Positions 44,977 to 54,338 of a DNA stretch of 64,000 nt are shown in pieces. The position numbers and the translations under genes were made by a program. The notes beneath the pieces were generated by a model. That model was not told the DNA's origin. It was given only the letters and a program-made list of their open reading frames with translations, and searched no databases. This DNA is from Pelagibacterium sp. 26DY04 (GTDB lineage: Bacteria; Pseudomonadota; Alphaproteobacteria; Rhizobiales; Devosiaceae), in NCBI RefSeq assembly GCF_031202305.1, contig NZ_CP101731.1:1922001-1986000 (forward strand), in the 5' to 3' direction. Within the stretch, counting starts at the first letter, position 1; each line of letters starts with the position of its first letter.

Positions 44977-45099
44977 TTGTGCCGCATAACAGGGTTGAGA
45001 TCGGAGTTAATAGCCGTGATCGACAAGTCTGTCAGCCTTTTGCAAACACGCTTGTGCATTTAGTGTTCTATTTCCGTTCATATACGTCGGAATCGAGTC

Positions 45100-47205
45100 G
45101 TGCCGCGTCCTGACCTTCTCAATCCGCTGTTCAAATCGCTGAAATCGATGAAAGGCGTCGGGCCGCAGCTCGGGGCCCTTTTCGCTAAATTCTTCGGTGC
45201 GCCCGAAGGACAGGATGCCGTGGTGCTCGACGTGCTCATGCACATGCCTTCGGGCGTCATCGACCGGCGGGCGCAGAACGGGGTGGCCCACGCGCCAGTC
45301 GGATCGATCGCAACGCTCAAGCTCCACATCGACGAACACATCGTGCCGCCGCGCAATAGCCGGGCTCCGCTCAGGATACGCGCACATGACGAGACCGGGG
45401 ATATCACCCTAAGCTTTTTCGGCGCCAAGGGTGGGTGGGTCGAGCGGCAATTGCCGATCGGAGAAGAGCGGTACGTTTCGGGGGAGATCGGGTTTTTCGG
45501 ACGCGAAAAGCAGATGACCCATCCCGATTATATCGTGGCACCCGACGAGATTTCCAAGCTGCCGATGGTGGAGCCGGTCTATCCGCTGACCCAAGGGCTA
45601 TCGTCCAAGTCGCTGCGCAAGGTGATCGCCTCTGCGCTCGAGCTGGTGCCGATCATTCCGGAGTGGATCGGCAAGGATCGGCGCACGATCATGAACTGGC
45701 CGGGTTTCTCCGAAGCGCTCAAGCATATCCATACGCCGCAGCGGCCAACCGAGGGCGATATCGTTTCGCCCTCGCGCATGCGGCTGGCCTATGACGAATA
45801 CCTTGCCGGTCAGCTCGCGTTGAGCCTGATCCGGCAATCGATGACGAAGTCCTCGGGCATTGCGCGCAAGGTGACGGGCGAGATCACCGGCAGGATCGAG
45901 ACCGCCCTGCCCTTTGCGCTGACGGACGGTCAGCGGCTGGCGATTTCCGATATTGGCGAGGATCTTGAGCGGCCGGTACGGATGTCGCGGCTGCTGCAGG
46001 GGGACGTGGGCTCGGGCAAGACTGTTGTGGCCCTGGTGGCTATGGGCATGGTGGCAGAGGATGGCGGGCAATCGGCGTTGATGGCGCCAACCGAGCTATT
46101 GGCTAGCCAGCATTTCAAAACGCTCAAGCCGCTGGCCGAGGCTGCGGGACTGGGCATCGTGCTGATGACCGGCAAAATGAGCGCCGCCGAGCGGCGGGCC
46201 GCGCTTGCCGGGCTGGCGGACGGATCGATCACCATTGCGGTGGGAACGCATGCCCTGTTCCAAAGCGGAGTGGAGTTCGCGAATCTCGGGCTCACGGTTG
46301 TGGACGAGCAGCACCGCTTCGGTGTGCATCAACGGCTCGCGCTGTCAGAAAAAGGCACCAAGACCGACCTGCTGGTGATGACGGCAACCCCCATACCGCG
46401 CACGCTCGTCCTCACGCATTTCGGAGACATGGATGTTTCGGTGCTGCGTGAGAAGCCGGCGGGGCGGCAGCCGATCGATACGGCGACCCTGCCGATCTCG
46501 GAATATGACCGGGTGGTATCTCGCCTGGCGGCGCGGCTCGATGAGGGCGCGCAGGCCTATTGGGTGTGCCCACTGGTCGAGGAAAGCGAAGTGCTCGACG
46601 TCGTGGCGGCGGAGGATCGGTTCGCCGAACTCAGGAAGATTTTCGGCGATCGGGTGGAGATGGTCCACGGGCGGATGAGCTCTGCCGACAAACAGGCGGC
46701 GATGGCGCGTTTCCAGGCGGGCGAGGCGCAGATCCTGGTGGCGACGACGGTAATCGAAGTGGGCGTCGATGTGCCCAACGCGACGATCATCATCATCGAG
46801 CATGCCGAGCGGTTCGGACTGGCACAGCTTCATCAGTTGCGCGGACGCGTGGGACGCGGATCGGCAAGGTCGGCATGCCTGCTGCTCTATTCGGAACCCT
46901 TGAGCGAGACGGCACAACAGCGGCTGGAGACGATCCGCAAAACCGATGACGGGTTCGAGATCGCCGAGAAGGATCTGGAGCTGCGCGGCCAGGGCGATCT
47001 GCTCGGGACGCGGCAATCGGGGATGCCGGGATATCGGATCGCGGTGCCGGACGTGCACCGGCACCTGCTGGAGATGGCCCACGAGGATGCCCGAGCGGCG
47101 CTCGAGCGCAACCCGGGATTGAAGGGGCCAGAGGGCGAAGCTTTGCGGGCGTTGCTTTATCTGTTCCGCAAGGATCTGGCGATCCCGCTGATCAAGGCGG
47201 GGTGA
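45100..47205 (+). CDS. recG: ATP-dependent DNA helicase RecG
   Basis: Regresses stalled replication forks and branch-migrates recombination intermediates. It is 701 residues from a GTG start. An N-terminal wedge/OB domain precedes the SF2 core: Walker A GDVGSGKTVVAL, Walker B-like VVDEQHRFGVHQRL, and the C-terminal motif GRVGRGSARSACLLLY. ATPase motifs are complete. The upstream region is 123 bp, with sdhE divergent. A Rhizobiales-type palindromic repeat follows the stop. Confidence 0.97.
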   Translation: MPRPDLLNPLFKSLKSMKGVGPQLGALFAKFFGAPEGQDAVVLDVLMHMPSGVIDRRAQNGVAHAPVGSIATLKLHIDEHIVPPRNSRAPLRIRAHDETGDITLSFFGAKGGWVERQLPIGEERYVSGEIGFFGREKQMTHPDYIVAPDEISKLPMVEPVYPLTQGLSSKSLRKVIASALELVPIIPEWIGKDRRTIMNWPGFSEALKHIHTPQRPTEGDIVSPSRMRLAYDEYLAGQLALSLIRQSMTKSSGIARKVTGEITGRIETALPFALTDGQRLAISDIGEDLERPVRMSRLLQGDVGSGKTVVALVAMGMVAEDGGQSALMAPTELLASQHFKTLKPLAEAAGLGIVLMTGKMSAAERRAALAGLADGSITIAVGTHALFQSGVEFANLGLTVVDEQHRFGVHQRLALSEKGTKTDLLVMTATPIPRTLVLTHFGDMDVSVLREKPAGRQPIDTATLPISEYDRVVSRLAARLDEGAQAYWVCPLVEESEVLDVVAAEDRFAELRKIFGDRVEMVHGRMSSADKQAAMARFQAGEAQILVATTVIEVGVDVPNATIIIIEHAERFGLAQLHQLRGRVGRGSARSACLLLYSEPLSETAQQRLETIRKTDDGFEIAEKDLELRGQGDLLGTRQSGMPGYRIAVPDVHRHLLEMAHEDARAALERNPGLKGPEGEALRALLYLFRKDLAIPLIKAG

Positions 47206-47464
47206 CAGCGGTGTTCGTCTTCGAAGCCCTGAGGGAATGGAAGCGCTGCGCCCCCTCATCCCACAGCTTCGCGGCCACCTTCTCCCTCAAGGGGAGAAGG
47301 GAAGCCTGTTGCAGCGTTTGGGACTGAGTTCCCAGTAGAGCGGCCTCAGTTGCAACACTCCGGCGTTAGGCAGGGACGACCCGGGTTCGTGTTGCGGGAC
47401 TGGCCGTAGGAGGTCTCCGCCAGCTAAGATGGGTTAATCGAATCCCTTGCCGAAGGTCCTCCTC
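47206..47464. other. Intergenic region recG-mazG carrying a palindromic repeat
   Basis: 259 bases without a supported gene. It contains the hairpin element described separately. No U-run follows that hairpin, so it is not a classical terminator. Confidence 0.6.
47250..47301. repeat. Palindromic intergenic repeat of the type common in Rhizobiales
   Basis: The stretch 'ccccctcatcc...cgcggccaccttctccc' followed by 'ggggagaaggg' has a 9-bp stem (47278-47286 with 47292-47300, loop TCAAG). This sequence style recurs as scattered intergenic repeats in rhizobial genomes. Only one copy is in this window, so the family identity is from recall, not comparison. Confidence 0.5.
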
Positions 47465-48283
47465 ATGCAGCCCTCCCGTGATATTTCCCGACTGATCGAG
47501 ATCATGGCGCGCCTGCGCGACAGGGAGAATGGCTGTCCGTGGGATATCGAACAGGATTTCAAATCAATCCGGCACTACACGATCGAGGAGGCCTATGAGG
47601 TGGCCGATGCGATCGAGCGGGAGGATTACGAGGATCTGCGGGACGAGTTGGGCGATCTACTGTTGCAGCCGGTCTATCACGCCCAGATGGCGAGCGAGGA
47701 AGGGCTGTTCGACATCGGAGACGTGATCTACGCGGTGACCGAGAAGCTGATCCGGCGGCATCCGCATGTGTTCGGGGACGATGAGGCGGGGTCGGCAGCT
47801 TCGAGCGAGAGGCGCTGGGAAACGATCAAGGCGGCCGAGCGGGCGAAAAAGGCTGAGCGGCGGGGCGGAGAAAAGCCGCCGTCGCTCCTCGACGACGTGC
47901 CGGTGGGGCTGCCGGCGCTGACACGGGCGGCGAAACTGGCCAAGCGGGCGGCGCGGGTTGGGTTCGATTTTTCCGAAGTTAGTTGGGCCATCGAGAAGGT
48001 GCGCGAGGAAATCGGCGAAGTCGAGGAGACCCTTGCCGGAGAAGACGAGACGGCCAAGATCGAAGAGATGGGAGACCTGCTCTTTGCCGTCGCAACGCTT
48101 TCACGTCGCGTTGGCATCGATCCGGAGGCCGCGCTGCGTGATGCGAATGCGAAATTCGTAAGGCGATTCGAGCACCTCGAAGCCCGTGCGCGGGAAGATG
48201 GCATCGACATCGCCGAAGCCGGACTGGAGCGGCTGGACGGGTATTGGAATGAGGTTCGGGCGGCGGATAAGGCGGGGAAGTAA
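47465..48283 (+). CDS. mazG: Nucleoside triphosphate pyrophosphohydrolase MazG
   Basis: Hydrolyses (d)NTPs to monophosphates plus pyrophosphate, limiting aberrant nucleotides and stress alarmones. The 272 residues hold two MazG domains: GCPWDIEQDFKSIRHYTIEEAYEVADAI and RDELGDLLLQPVYHAQ in the first, and FDFSEVSWAIEKVREEIGEVEE with EEMGDLLFAVATLSRR in the second (EExxE/ExxD ligands). The ATG at 47465 is chosen over a TTG at 47447. It is near the ntr-hfq-hflX block but on the opposite strand, convergent with hflX. Confidence 0.95.
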   Translation: MQPSRDISRLIEIMARLRDRENGCPWDIEQDFKSIRHYTIEEAYEVADAIEREDYEDLRDELGDLLLQPVYHAQMASEEGLFDIGDVIYAVTEKLIRRHPHVFGDDEAGSAASSERRWETIKAAERAKKAERRGGEKPPSLLDDVPVGLPALTRAAKLAKRAARVGFDFSEVSWAIEKVREEIGEVEETLAGEDETAKIEEMGDLLFAVATLSRRVGIDPEAALRDANAKFVRRFEHLEARAREDGIDIAEAGLERLDGYWNEVRAADKAGK

Positions 48284-48324
48284 CCGGGTCTCGGCGCGCT
48301 TGAACAAACAGGGGCGGCTAAGCT

Positions 48325-49674
48325 TTACGCCCCATCCAGCCCGGTGATGCGGCCGGCGAATTTTTCCAGAAACTCGGCCCGGTGCCGGGGGAGTACGCGG
48401 ACGGTGTAGCGGGTGCCCTGGTCGTCGGGTTCGTCGCGAGCGATCACTTCGGCGTTGGCATAGAGCCAGCCGGTTTCGGCGCCGGCTTCGTGGGGGACGA
48501 GGACGGAAAACAGGCGCGCGTCCTGGGAAAGGGCTTTTTCGACGGCGGCGAGGAGATCATCGAGCCCCTGCCCCGTCACCGCCGACACCGGAACCGCTGC
48601 GGCGACCTTGCCGGCCGGCGTGATGCCGGAGAGGCCGTCGGGCTGCGCGGGAAGGTTGTCGATCTTGTTCCAGACCTCGATGATCGGCGTTGTTTCGCCG
48701 GTGACGCCGAGATCGGCGAGAACCGAGAGCACGTCGGCGGCCTGGGCAGGATGATCGGGGTTGGAAACGTCGCGGACGTGGAGGACCACTTCGGCCTGCG
48801 TCACCTCTTCGAGCGTGCCGCGGAAGGCGGCGATGAGATCGGTCGGCAGGTCGGAGATGAAACCGACGGTATCGGAGAGGATAATGTCGCGGCCATGGGG
48901 AAGCGTGGCGCGGCGAACGGTGGTGTCGAGCGTTGCGAACAGCATGTTTTCGGCCATGACACCTGACCCGGTGATGGCATTGAAAAGGCTGGACTTGCCC
49001 GCGTTGGTATAGCCGACAAGAGCCACCACGGGAAACGGTACGGCGGCGCGAGGCCCGCGTTGGAGCTGGCGGGTGCGGCGTACTTTTTCCAGGCGCCGTT
49101 CGAGGACGAGAATGCGGTCCTGGATCTGGCGACGGTCGGATTCGATCTGGGTTTCGCCCGGACCACCGAGAAAACCGCCGCCGCCGCGCTGGCGTTCGAG
49201 GTGGGTCCAGGAGCGGACCAGACGGCCCTTCTGGTAATTGAGATGAGCGAGCTCGACCTGCAGCACACCTTCGCGGGTAGCGGCGCGCTCGCCGAATATC
49301 TCAAGGATCAGCGCCGTGCGGTCGAGAACCTTGACGCCGATCTCGCGTTCGAGATTGCGCTGCTGGATGGGCGAAAGCGGAGCGTCGACCACCAGCAGGT
49401 CGAGCTTGAGTTCCCTGGCCCGCTCGGCCAGTTCGGCTACCTGGCCGCCGCCGAGATAGGTGGCCGGTTTGATCTCGCGCACCCTGAAAACCTCGGTGAA
49501 GACGAGATCGAGCGCGATGGCCGCGGCAAGGCCGATGAATTCGGCATGCCGCGCATCGGCGCTGCGCGCGTAACGGACGGATCGGACGTCGGGGGTGACA
49601 AGGCCAGTGCGCGTGGGGACTTCGCGGAGATCCACGAAGCCCTTGCCATCGTCTTCTTCGGGCGTATCAGTCAA
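48325..49674 (-). CDS. hflX: GTPase HflX
   Basis: Ribosome-associated GTPase that rescues or splits stalled 70S ribosomes. The 449 residues have an N-terminal HflX domain (about 1-200), with [18 protein letters not shown] before the G domain. The G domain carries G1 [15 protein letters not shown]3 [10 protein letters not shown] and G4 NKID. It starts inside the hfq stop (ATGA overlap), matching the conserved hfq-hflX pair of alphaproteobacteria. Confidence 0.96.
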   Translation of the reverse strand: MTDTPEEDDGKGFVDLREVPTRTGLVTPDVRSVRYARSADARHAEFIGLAAAIALDLVFTEVFRVREIKPATYLGGGQVAELAERARELKLDLLVVDAPLSPIQQRNLEREIGVKVLDRTALILEIFGERAATREGVLQVELAHLNYQKGRLVRSWTHLERQRGGGGFLGGPGETQIESDRRQIQDRILVLERRLEKVRRTRQLQRGPRAAVPFPVVALVGYTNAGKSSLFNAITGSGVMAENMLFATLDTTVRRATLPHGRDIILSDTVGFISDLPTDLIAAFRGTLEEVTQAEVVLHVRDVSNPDHPAQAADVLSVLADLGVTGETTPIIEVWNKIDNLPAQPDGLSGITPAGKVAAAVPVSAVTGQGLDDLLAAVEKALSQDARLFSVLVPHEAGAETGWLYANAEVIARDEPDDQGTRYTVRVLPRHRAEFLEKFAGRITGLDGA

Positions 49675-49916
49675 TCAGTCTGGTTCTCTGGGTCGAAGAG
49701 CTGGATGGGAGCGCCGGGCATGATGGTCGAAATGGCGTGTTTGTAGACAAGCTGGCTCTGGGCGTCGCGGCGCAGCAGCAGACAGAAATTGTCGAACCAG
49801 GTGATCACGCCCTGCAATTTGACGCCGTTGACGAGAAAGATCGTCACCGGAACCTTGTTCTTGCGGACGTGGTTGAGAAAGGAATCCTGAAGGTTCTGCA
49901 CCTTTTCACTGGGCAT
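49671..49916 (-). CDS. hfq: RNA chaperone Hfq
   Basis: Sm-like hexamer that binds sRNAs and mRNAs for post-transcriptional control, including nitrogen genes in related bacteria. The 81-residue protein has Sm1 ([19 protein letters not shown]) and Sm2 ([14 protein letters not shown]). The ATG at 49916 gives [19 protein letters not shown], the usual N-terminus. It overlaps hflX by ATGA. trkH lies 216 bases downstream in gene order (upstream in coordinates), so hfq-hflX probably has its own promoter there. Confidence 0.97.
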   Translation of the reverse strand: MPSEKVQNLQDSFLNHVRKNKVPVTIFLVNGVKLQGVITWFDNFCLLLRRDAQSQLVYKHAISTIMPGAPIQLFDPENQTD

Positions 49917-50132
49917 TGCTCGGCCTCTTGTTTGCGTCGGGCACAAGGCACCAGGTCAGACGCCCCGACCGTCCTTATTGATTGACAACAGCTTTGGGTG
50001 CCGCCCTGCCCGTTCGACGCATTCTCGTGTCAACCGCGAGACTATGGCATATCTCCCGGAGCGAGCCTAGAGCGTTTTGATGAAAATCGAGGACGGCGAA
50101 GAGGCGTCGAAACAATGGGTTAGACGCGCTTG

Positions 50133-51566
50133 CTACCAGCGGTTGCCCGTGATTGCCGCCAAAAGCACTAGGATTTCGATGCGGGCGACAAGGGCCAGCG
50201 CGGACAGGGTCAGCAGCGTTCCGTCCGAAACCACGCCTTCGGAAAGGCCGGGAATGGCGGAGGCGGCAAGGTTGCCCACCTGGGAAAACGCGCCGACCGC
50301 CAGAGCCATGGCCGCAGACAAGCCATGGCCTTGGGTGGCAAAGAGCAGCATGCCGATGGTGACGGTCAGCACCGCAAGAAAGAAGGTGCTCCAAACGGCC
50401 TTGGCGATGACGCGCTGATTGGCATCGTACTGGACGTCATCGCGCAGCATGGCGCTGGGATAGACGAGCCGGTCGAGTTCGTTGCTGACATGCTTGAGCA
50501 TGGTGGCCAGTCGGAAGGCCTTGATGCCGCCGGCGGTGGAATAGGAACAGCCGCCGACAAAGACGATGATGAGGATCACCTCGAAGGGAATCGAGACACC
50601 GAGGCGTTCGTCGTGGGTGATGCCGGTGGTGGTGGCGATCGAGACGATGTCGAAAACGTAGTTGAAGGCGCTTTCAAAGCCGGTGCGGCCCAGCGGCGGG
50701 GCGAGCACCGAGGCGATCACGGCCAGGACCAAAAGAACGGCGAGCGCGGTGAGATAGAGCATGGCTTCGGCGTGCTCGCGCGAGCCCTTGCCGAGGCGGG
50801 ACAGCAGGAGACGGTGCCAGACGATGGAGGTGGCGCCAACGACCATGAAAACCATCATTATCAGTTCGGCGAAACGATTGCCGAGAACGGTCCCGCCCGG
50901 CTCGGCGGGGATGAAGCCATTGGTTGCGAGCATGCTCATGGCCGTGATGATGGCGGTGTCCGCGGGGACCCGGACGATGACGAGCAGGACGGCACAGGCA
51001 ATGGTGAGGGTGAGATAGGGCAGCGCTATGGATCGCAGGGTGACGAGGATGCGTGGGTCGTTCTCGGTGCGCGAGTGCTGGATGTGGCGCAGATTGGCGT
51101 TGGGCGTGCCGCCCACCTGATAGGCGCCGAGGACGTAGGCGGCGAGGGTCAGGGTGGTGAAGCCGCCGATCCAGCCCAGGGTGCCGCGATAAAACGCCAT
51201 GGAAGGGGAGATGTCGGATAGCGGGCGCAGGGTGGTGCCCAGCGTGGTGACGGCGGAGGTCGCCTCGAAGAGGGCACGGATGAGCGATTGACCTTCGACG
51301 AGCAGGAAGGCGGGGGTGGCGGCGGCAATCAGGCTCAGCCAGACGGTGATGGCGGCGGTGAAGACCCCTGCCCGGTTGAGCGTGCGCAGGCGCGAATTCA
51401 GGGCCATGATCGTAACGGCGGAAAGAAAGCCATAGGAGACGATGACGAGGAAGAAGGCTTCGAAGGCACGCCAATTGCCCTCGACCAGCGAGACGAACAT
51501 CGGCAGGAGCATCGAGAGCGCGAACAACCCGAAGACGCCGGCGGACAGGACTCCGATGGTCGGCAC
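50133..51566 (-). CDS. trkH: Trk-type potassium uptake membrane subunit TrkH
   Basis: K+-translocating subunit with about 10-12 hydrophobic segments over 477 residues. The fold has four MPM repeats; selectivity-filter-like glycines are visible in LFEATSAVTTLGTTL, MSMLATNGFIPAEP, IVSIATTTGITHDE and VGAFSQVGNLAAS. GGCSYSTAGGIKAFRL is a strong TrkH block. It follows trkA by 18 bases, making a complete TrkAH pair inside the ntr operon. Confidence 0.94.
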   Translation of the reverse strand: MPTIGVLSAGVFGLFALSMLLPMFVSLVEGNWRAFEAFFLVIVSYGFLSAVTIMALNSRLRTLNRAGVFTAAITVWLSLIAAATPAFLLVEGQSLIRALFEATSAVTTLGTTLRPLSDISPSMAFYRGTLGWIGGFTTLTLAAYVLGAYQVGGTPNANLRHIQHSRTENDPRILVTLRSIALPYLTLTIACAVLLVIVRVPADTAIITAMSMLATNGFIPAEPGGTVLGNRFAELIMMVFMVVGATSIVWHRLLLSRLGKGSREHAEAMLYLTALAVLLVLAVIASVLAPPLGRTGFESAFNYVFDIVSIATTTGITHDERLGVSIPFEVILIIVFVGGCSYSTAGGIKAFRLATMLKHVSNELDRLVYPSAMLRDDVQYDANQRVIAKAVWSTFFLAVLTVTIGMLLFATQGHGLSAAMALAVGAFSQVGNLAASAIPGLSEGVVSDGTLLTLSALALVARIEILVLLAAITGNRW

Positions 51567-51584
51567 TGCCGGTCCTCCCTGGGG

Positions 51585-52961
51585 TTAGAAGAAGTCGATG
51601 CTGACCCGGAACATCTGCTCGACCTGGCGCAGGCTTGCGGCGAGGGCAAAGACGATCACGAAATCGCCTGCTCGGATGATCGTATCGCCGGTGGGCATGA
51701 TCGATTCGCTGCCGCGCACGATGGCGCCGATGCGGATGCCGGCGGGCAGCTTGAACTCCCGCAGGGGCTTGCCGACCAGAGTCGAGGTTTCGAGCGCTTC
51801 GGCCTCGATGATCTCGGCCGCGCCGTTGGCGAGCGTATACACCCCCCGGATGCGACCGCGCCGGACGTGGCGCAGGACTTTGGAGACCGTGATGGCGCGG
51901 GGGCTGATGAAAGCATCGACATCAAGGCGCTTGGCGATGCGCGGATAGTGCTCCTGGTTCACGAGGGCAATGTTGGCGCGGCAGCCCATTTCGCTGGCAA
52001 TGACCGATGAGAGGATGTTGGTCTTGTCGTCGTTGGTCAGCCCCAAGAACATATGGGCGTCGCGGACATCGACCTCGCGCATGATGTCGGCGGACATGGC
52101 ATCGCCGAAAACGACGATGGCGTGATTCATGGCCTCCGCGGCGCGCTGGGCGTTGTCGCGGTTACTCTCGATGATGCGGATGGAGATCGAGGGGTCGGTC
52201 TCTTCGATGCGGCGGGCGACGTAACGCCCGATATTGCCGGCACCGGCGATGACCACGCGGCTGGGTGGCGCTTCGTCGCGGCCGAAGAGCCCAAGCACGC
52301 GCTGCACTTGGTCGCGCGAGACGGCGACAATGGCCTGGTCGCCGGTGATCATCTGCTCGTGGGAGTGGATCACCCGCATCTGGCCTTCGCGGCGCACGGC
52401 CATCACCGTGGCGTTGAGGTTGGGGAAAAGGTCGGTCAGATGCCGCAGGGGGGTGTCGATCACCGAACAGTCCTCGGTGACGTCGACCTCCATCACCATG
52501 ACCTGCCCGTCCTCGAAGGTGATGATCTCGTTGGCGCCGGGATAGGCCATGCGCTGGAGGATGAGTTCGCCCACTTCGACTTCGGGGGAAATGATCACGT
52601 CGATCGGCAGGTGATCGCGTGAGAACATGTTGCTCCACTCAGGGTCGAGATAGCTCTGGGAGCGGATGCGGGCGATGCGGGTGGGCACCTCGAAGATCGA
52701 ATGAGCCACCTGGCAGGCGGTCATATTGACCTCGTCGACCTGGGTAACGGCGACCAGCATATCGGCATCGCGAGCGCCGGCCTGGGCCAGGACGTCGGGG
52801 TGGGAACCGTGGCCGTGCAGGCCGCGGGCGTCGAGGGTGTCGCGGACGCGCTGCACGAGGGCGGGATTGTTGTCGATGACCGTGACTTCATTGCCCTCGG
52901 CGGACAAACGCTCGGCGATACCATAGCCGACCTGGCCGGCGCCGCAGATGATGACACGCAT
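51585..52961 (-). CDS. trkA: Trk potassium uptake regulatory subunit TrkA
   Basis: Cytoplasmic NAD(H)-binding gatekeeper of the TrkH channel. The 458 residues contain two Rossmann/RCK halves: VIICGAGQVGYGIAERL at the N-terminus and VVIAGAGNIGRYVARRIEE near residue 235, each followed by a C-terminal TrkA-C domain. It begins directly after the ntrX stop, so K+ uptake and the NtrYX system share a message, as is usual in Rhizobiales. trkH follows 18 bases later. Confidence 0.96.
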   Translation of the reverse strand: MRVIICGAGQVGYGIAERLSAEGNEVTVIDNNPALVQRVRDTLDARGLHGHGSHPDVLAQAGARDADMLVAVTQVDEVNMTACQVAHSIFEVPTRIARIRSQSYLDPEWSNMFSRDHLPIDVIISPEVEVGELILQRMAYPGANEIITFEDGQVMVMEVDVTEDCSVIDTPLRHLTDLFPNLNATVMAVRREGQMRVIHSHEQMITGDQAIVAVSRDQVQRVLGLFGRDEAPPSRVVIAGAGNIGRYVARRIEETDPSISIRIIESNRDNAQRAAEAMNHAIVVFGDAMSADIMREVDVRDAHMFLGLTNDDKTNILSSVIASEMGCRANIALVNQEHYPRIAKRLDVDAFISPRAITVSKVLRHVRRGRIRGVYTLANGAAEIIEAEALETSTLVGKPLREFKLPAGIRIGAIVRGSESIMPTGDTIIRAGDFVIVFALAASLRQVEQMFRVSIDFF

Positions 52962-54338
52962 CTAAAGCCCCAGCGACTTGATCTTGCGGTGAAGCGCGCT
53001 GCGCTCCATGCCGACGAATTCGGCGGTCTTCGAGATATTGCCGCCGAAGCGCTCGATCTGGGCAATGAGGTATTGCCTCTCGAACACCTCGCGGGCTTCG
53101 CGCAGGGGCAGACTCATCAGATGGGCCGAAGAATCCGTGTCCCCGATGGTGGGCAGGACCTCGGAGATGTCCGAGGGTAGCATGGCGGCGGTGATGATGC
53201 CGTCGAGGGGCTGCTGGTCGCGTACCAGAATCAGCAGCCGCTCGATGGCATTGCGGAGCTGGCGGGCATTGCCGGGCCAGTCCTGCCCCTGCAGCACGGC
53301 GATGGCGTCGTCGCCGAACAGGAACCGCGGCAGGTTATGCATGCGCGAGAGCTGGGCGACGAAGAGCGTGACGAGCGCCGGGATATCCTCACGTCGCTCT
53401 CGCAGCGAGGTCAATTGCAGCGGCACGACTGACAGGCGGTGGAAGAGGTCCGAGCGGAACTTGCCCTCTTCGATCAACGCGGCCACGTTTTGCGAACTCG
53501 ATGAAACAATGCGGACATCGACTGGAACCGGGCCATGGCCGTCGACGCGGGTAAATTTGTTTTCGACCAGGGCGCGCAAAAGCGCGGTCTGGGATTCGAG
53601 AGGGAGCGTTGCAACTTCCGAGAGATAGAGGGTGCCGCCATGGGCACGTTCGAGGGCGCCCACTTCCGTGCGCAGCCCGTTCTTGTCGCGGACTTCACGA
53701 CCAAACAGCACGACGGGAATCTCGTCGGGAGCGTAGAGCGAGGCGTTTATCTCGATGAAGGGGCCTGTGGCGCGGGGGCTCTTGAAGTGCAAAAGACGCG
53801 CGCAAAGGCCCTTGCCGGTCCCTGCCCCGCCGGAAATGAAAACGCGCGAGCGCGTGCCCGCCGACTTTTCGATCAGCGAGCGGACCTGGGAGATGGCGCT
53901 GGAGACACCGACCAGCTCGGATTCGTCGCCGGTGCGTTCCTTGAGATCGGCAACTTCTGTCTTGAGCTTGCTCGCCTCGATAGCGCGCTGGGTGATGAGC
54001 AGCAGGCGATCTATCTTGAAGGGCTTCTCGATATAGTCGTAAGCGCCCCGGCGGATGGCCGACACGGCGGTCTCGACATTGCCGTGGCCCGAGATCATCA
54101 CCACGGGAAGATCGGGATGATCGGCCTGCAGCACATCGAGAAGCTGCAGTCCATCGAGCCGCGAGCCCTGCATCCAGATATCGAGGAACACGAGATTGGG
54201 CCGACGCCGTGCGATCGCCTCGAGGGCGCTGTCGGCATCGGAGGCCTGACGCGGCTCGTAGCCTTCGTCCTCCAGAATGCCGGCGATCAGTTCCCGGATA
54301 TCTTGTTCGTCATCGACAATTAGAATGTCACGAGCCAT
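52962..54338 (-). CDS. ntrX: NtrX response regulator with degenerate AAA+ domain
   Basis: Partner of sensor NtrY. The 458 residues have a receiver with phospho-acceptor D53 (FLDIWM), an AAA+ domain (about 140-370), and a Fis-type helix-turn-helix at the end (NISKTAEFVGMERSALHRKIKSL). Walker A is GGAGTGKG at 170-177. The L1 loop motif GAFTGA is absent, as in many alphaproteobacterial NtrX, so sigma54 contact is unlikely. In addition the Walker B reads LYLSEVATL, with S240 in place of the Asp. ATP hydrolysis is therefore doubtful, and action as a phosphorylation-controlled DNA-binding factor fits better. It sits 1 base from trkA. Confidence 0.95.
   Translation of the reverse strand: MARDILIVDDEQDIRELIAGILEDEGYEPRQASDADSALEAIARRRPNLVFLDIWMQGSRLDGLQLLDVLQADHPDLPVVMISGHGNVETAVSAIRRGAYDYIEKPFKIDRLLLITQRAIEASKLKTEVADLKERTGDESELVGVSSAISQVRSLIEKSAGTRSRVFISGGAGTGKGLCARLLHFKSPRATGPFIEINASLYAPDEIPVVLFGREVRDKNGLRTEVGALERAHGGTLYLSEVATLPLESQTALLRALVENKFTRVDGHGPVPVDVRIVSSSSQNVAALIEEGKFRSDLFHRLSVVPLQLTSLRERREDIPALVTLFVAQLSRMHNLPRFLFGDDAIAVLQGQDWPGNARQLRNAIERLLILVRDQQPLDGIITAAMLPSDISEVLPTIGDTDSSAHLMSLPLREAREVFERQYLIAQIERFGGNISKTAEFVGMERSALHRKIKSLGL

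Noticed and set aside
48325-49674. HflX as a toxin-antitoxin partner of adjacent MazG
   Set aside because: MazG here is the NTP pyrophosphohydrolase, on the opposite strand, with no MazEF genes.
50060-50100. Start of an 'agagcgtttt'-type Rhizobiales repeat downstream of trkH
   Set aside because: Only the first dozen bases resemble it; the rest does not continue the element.
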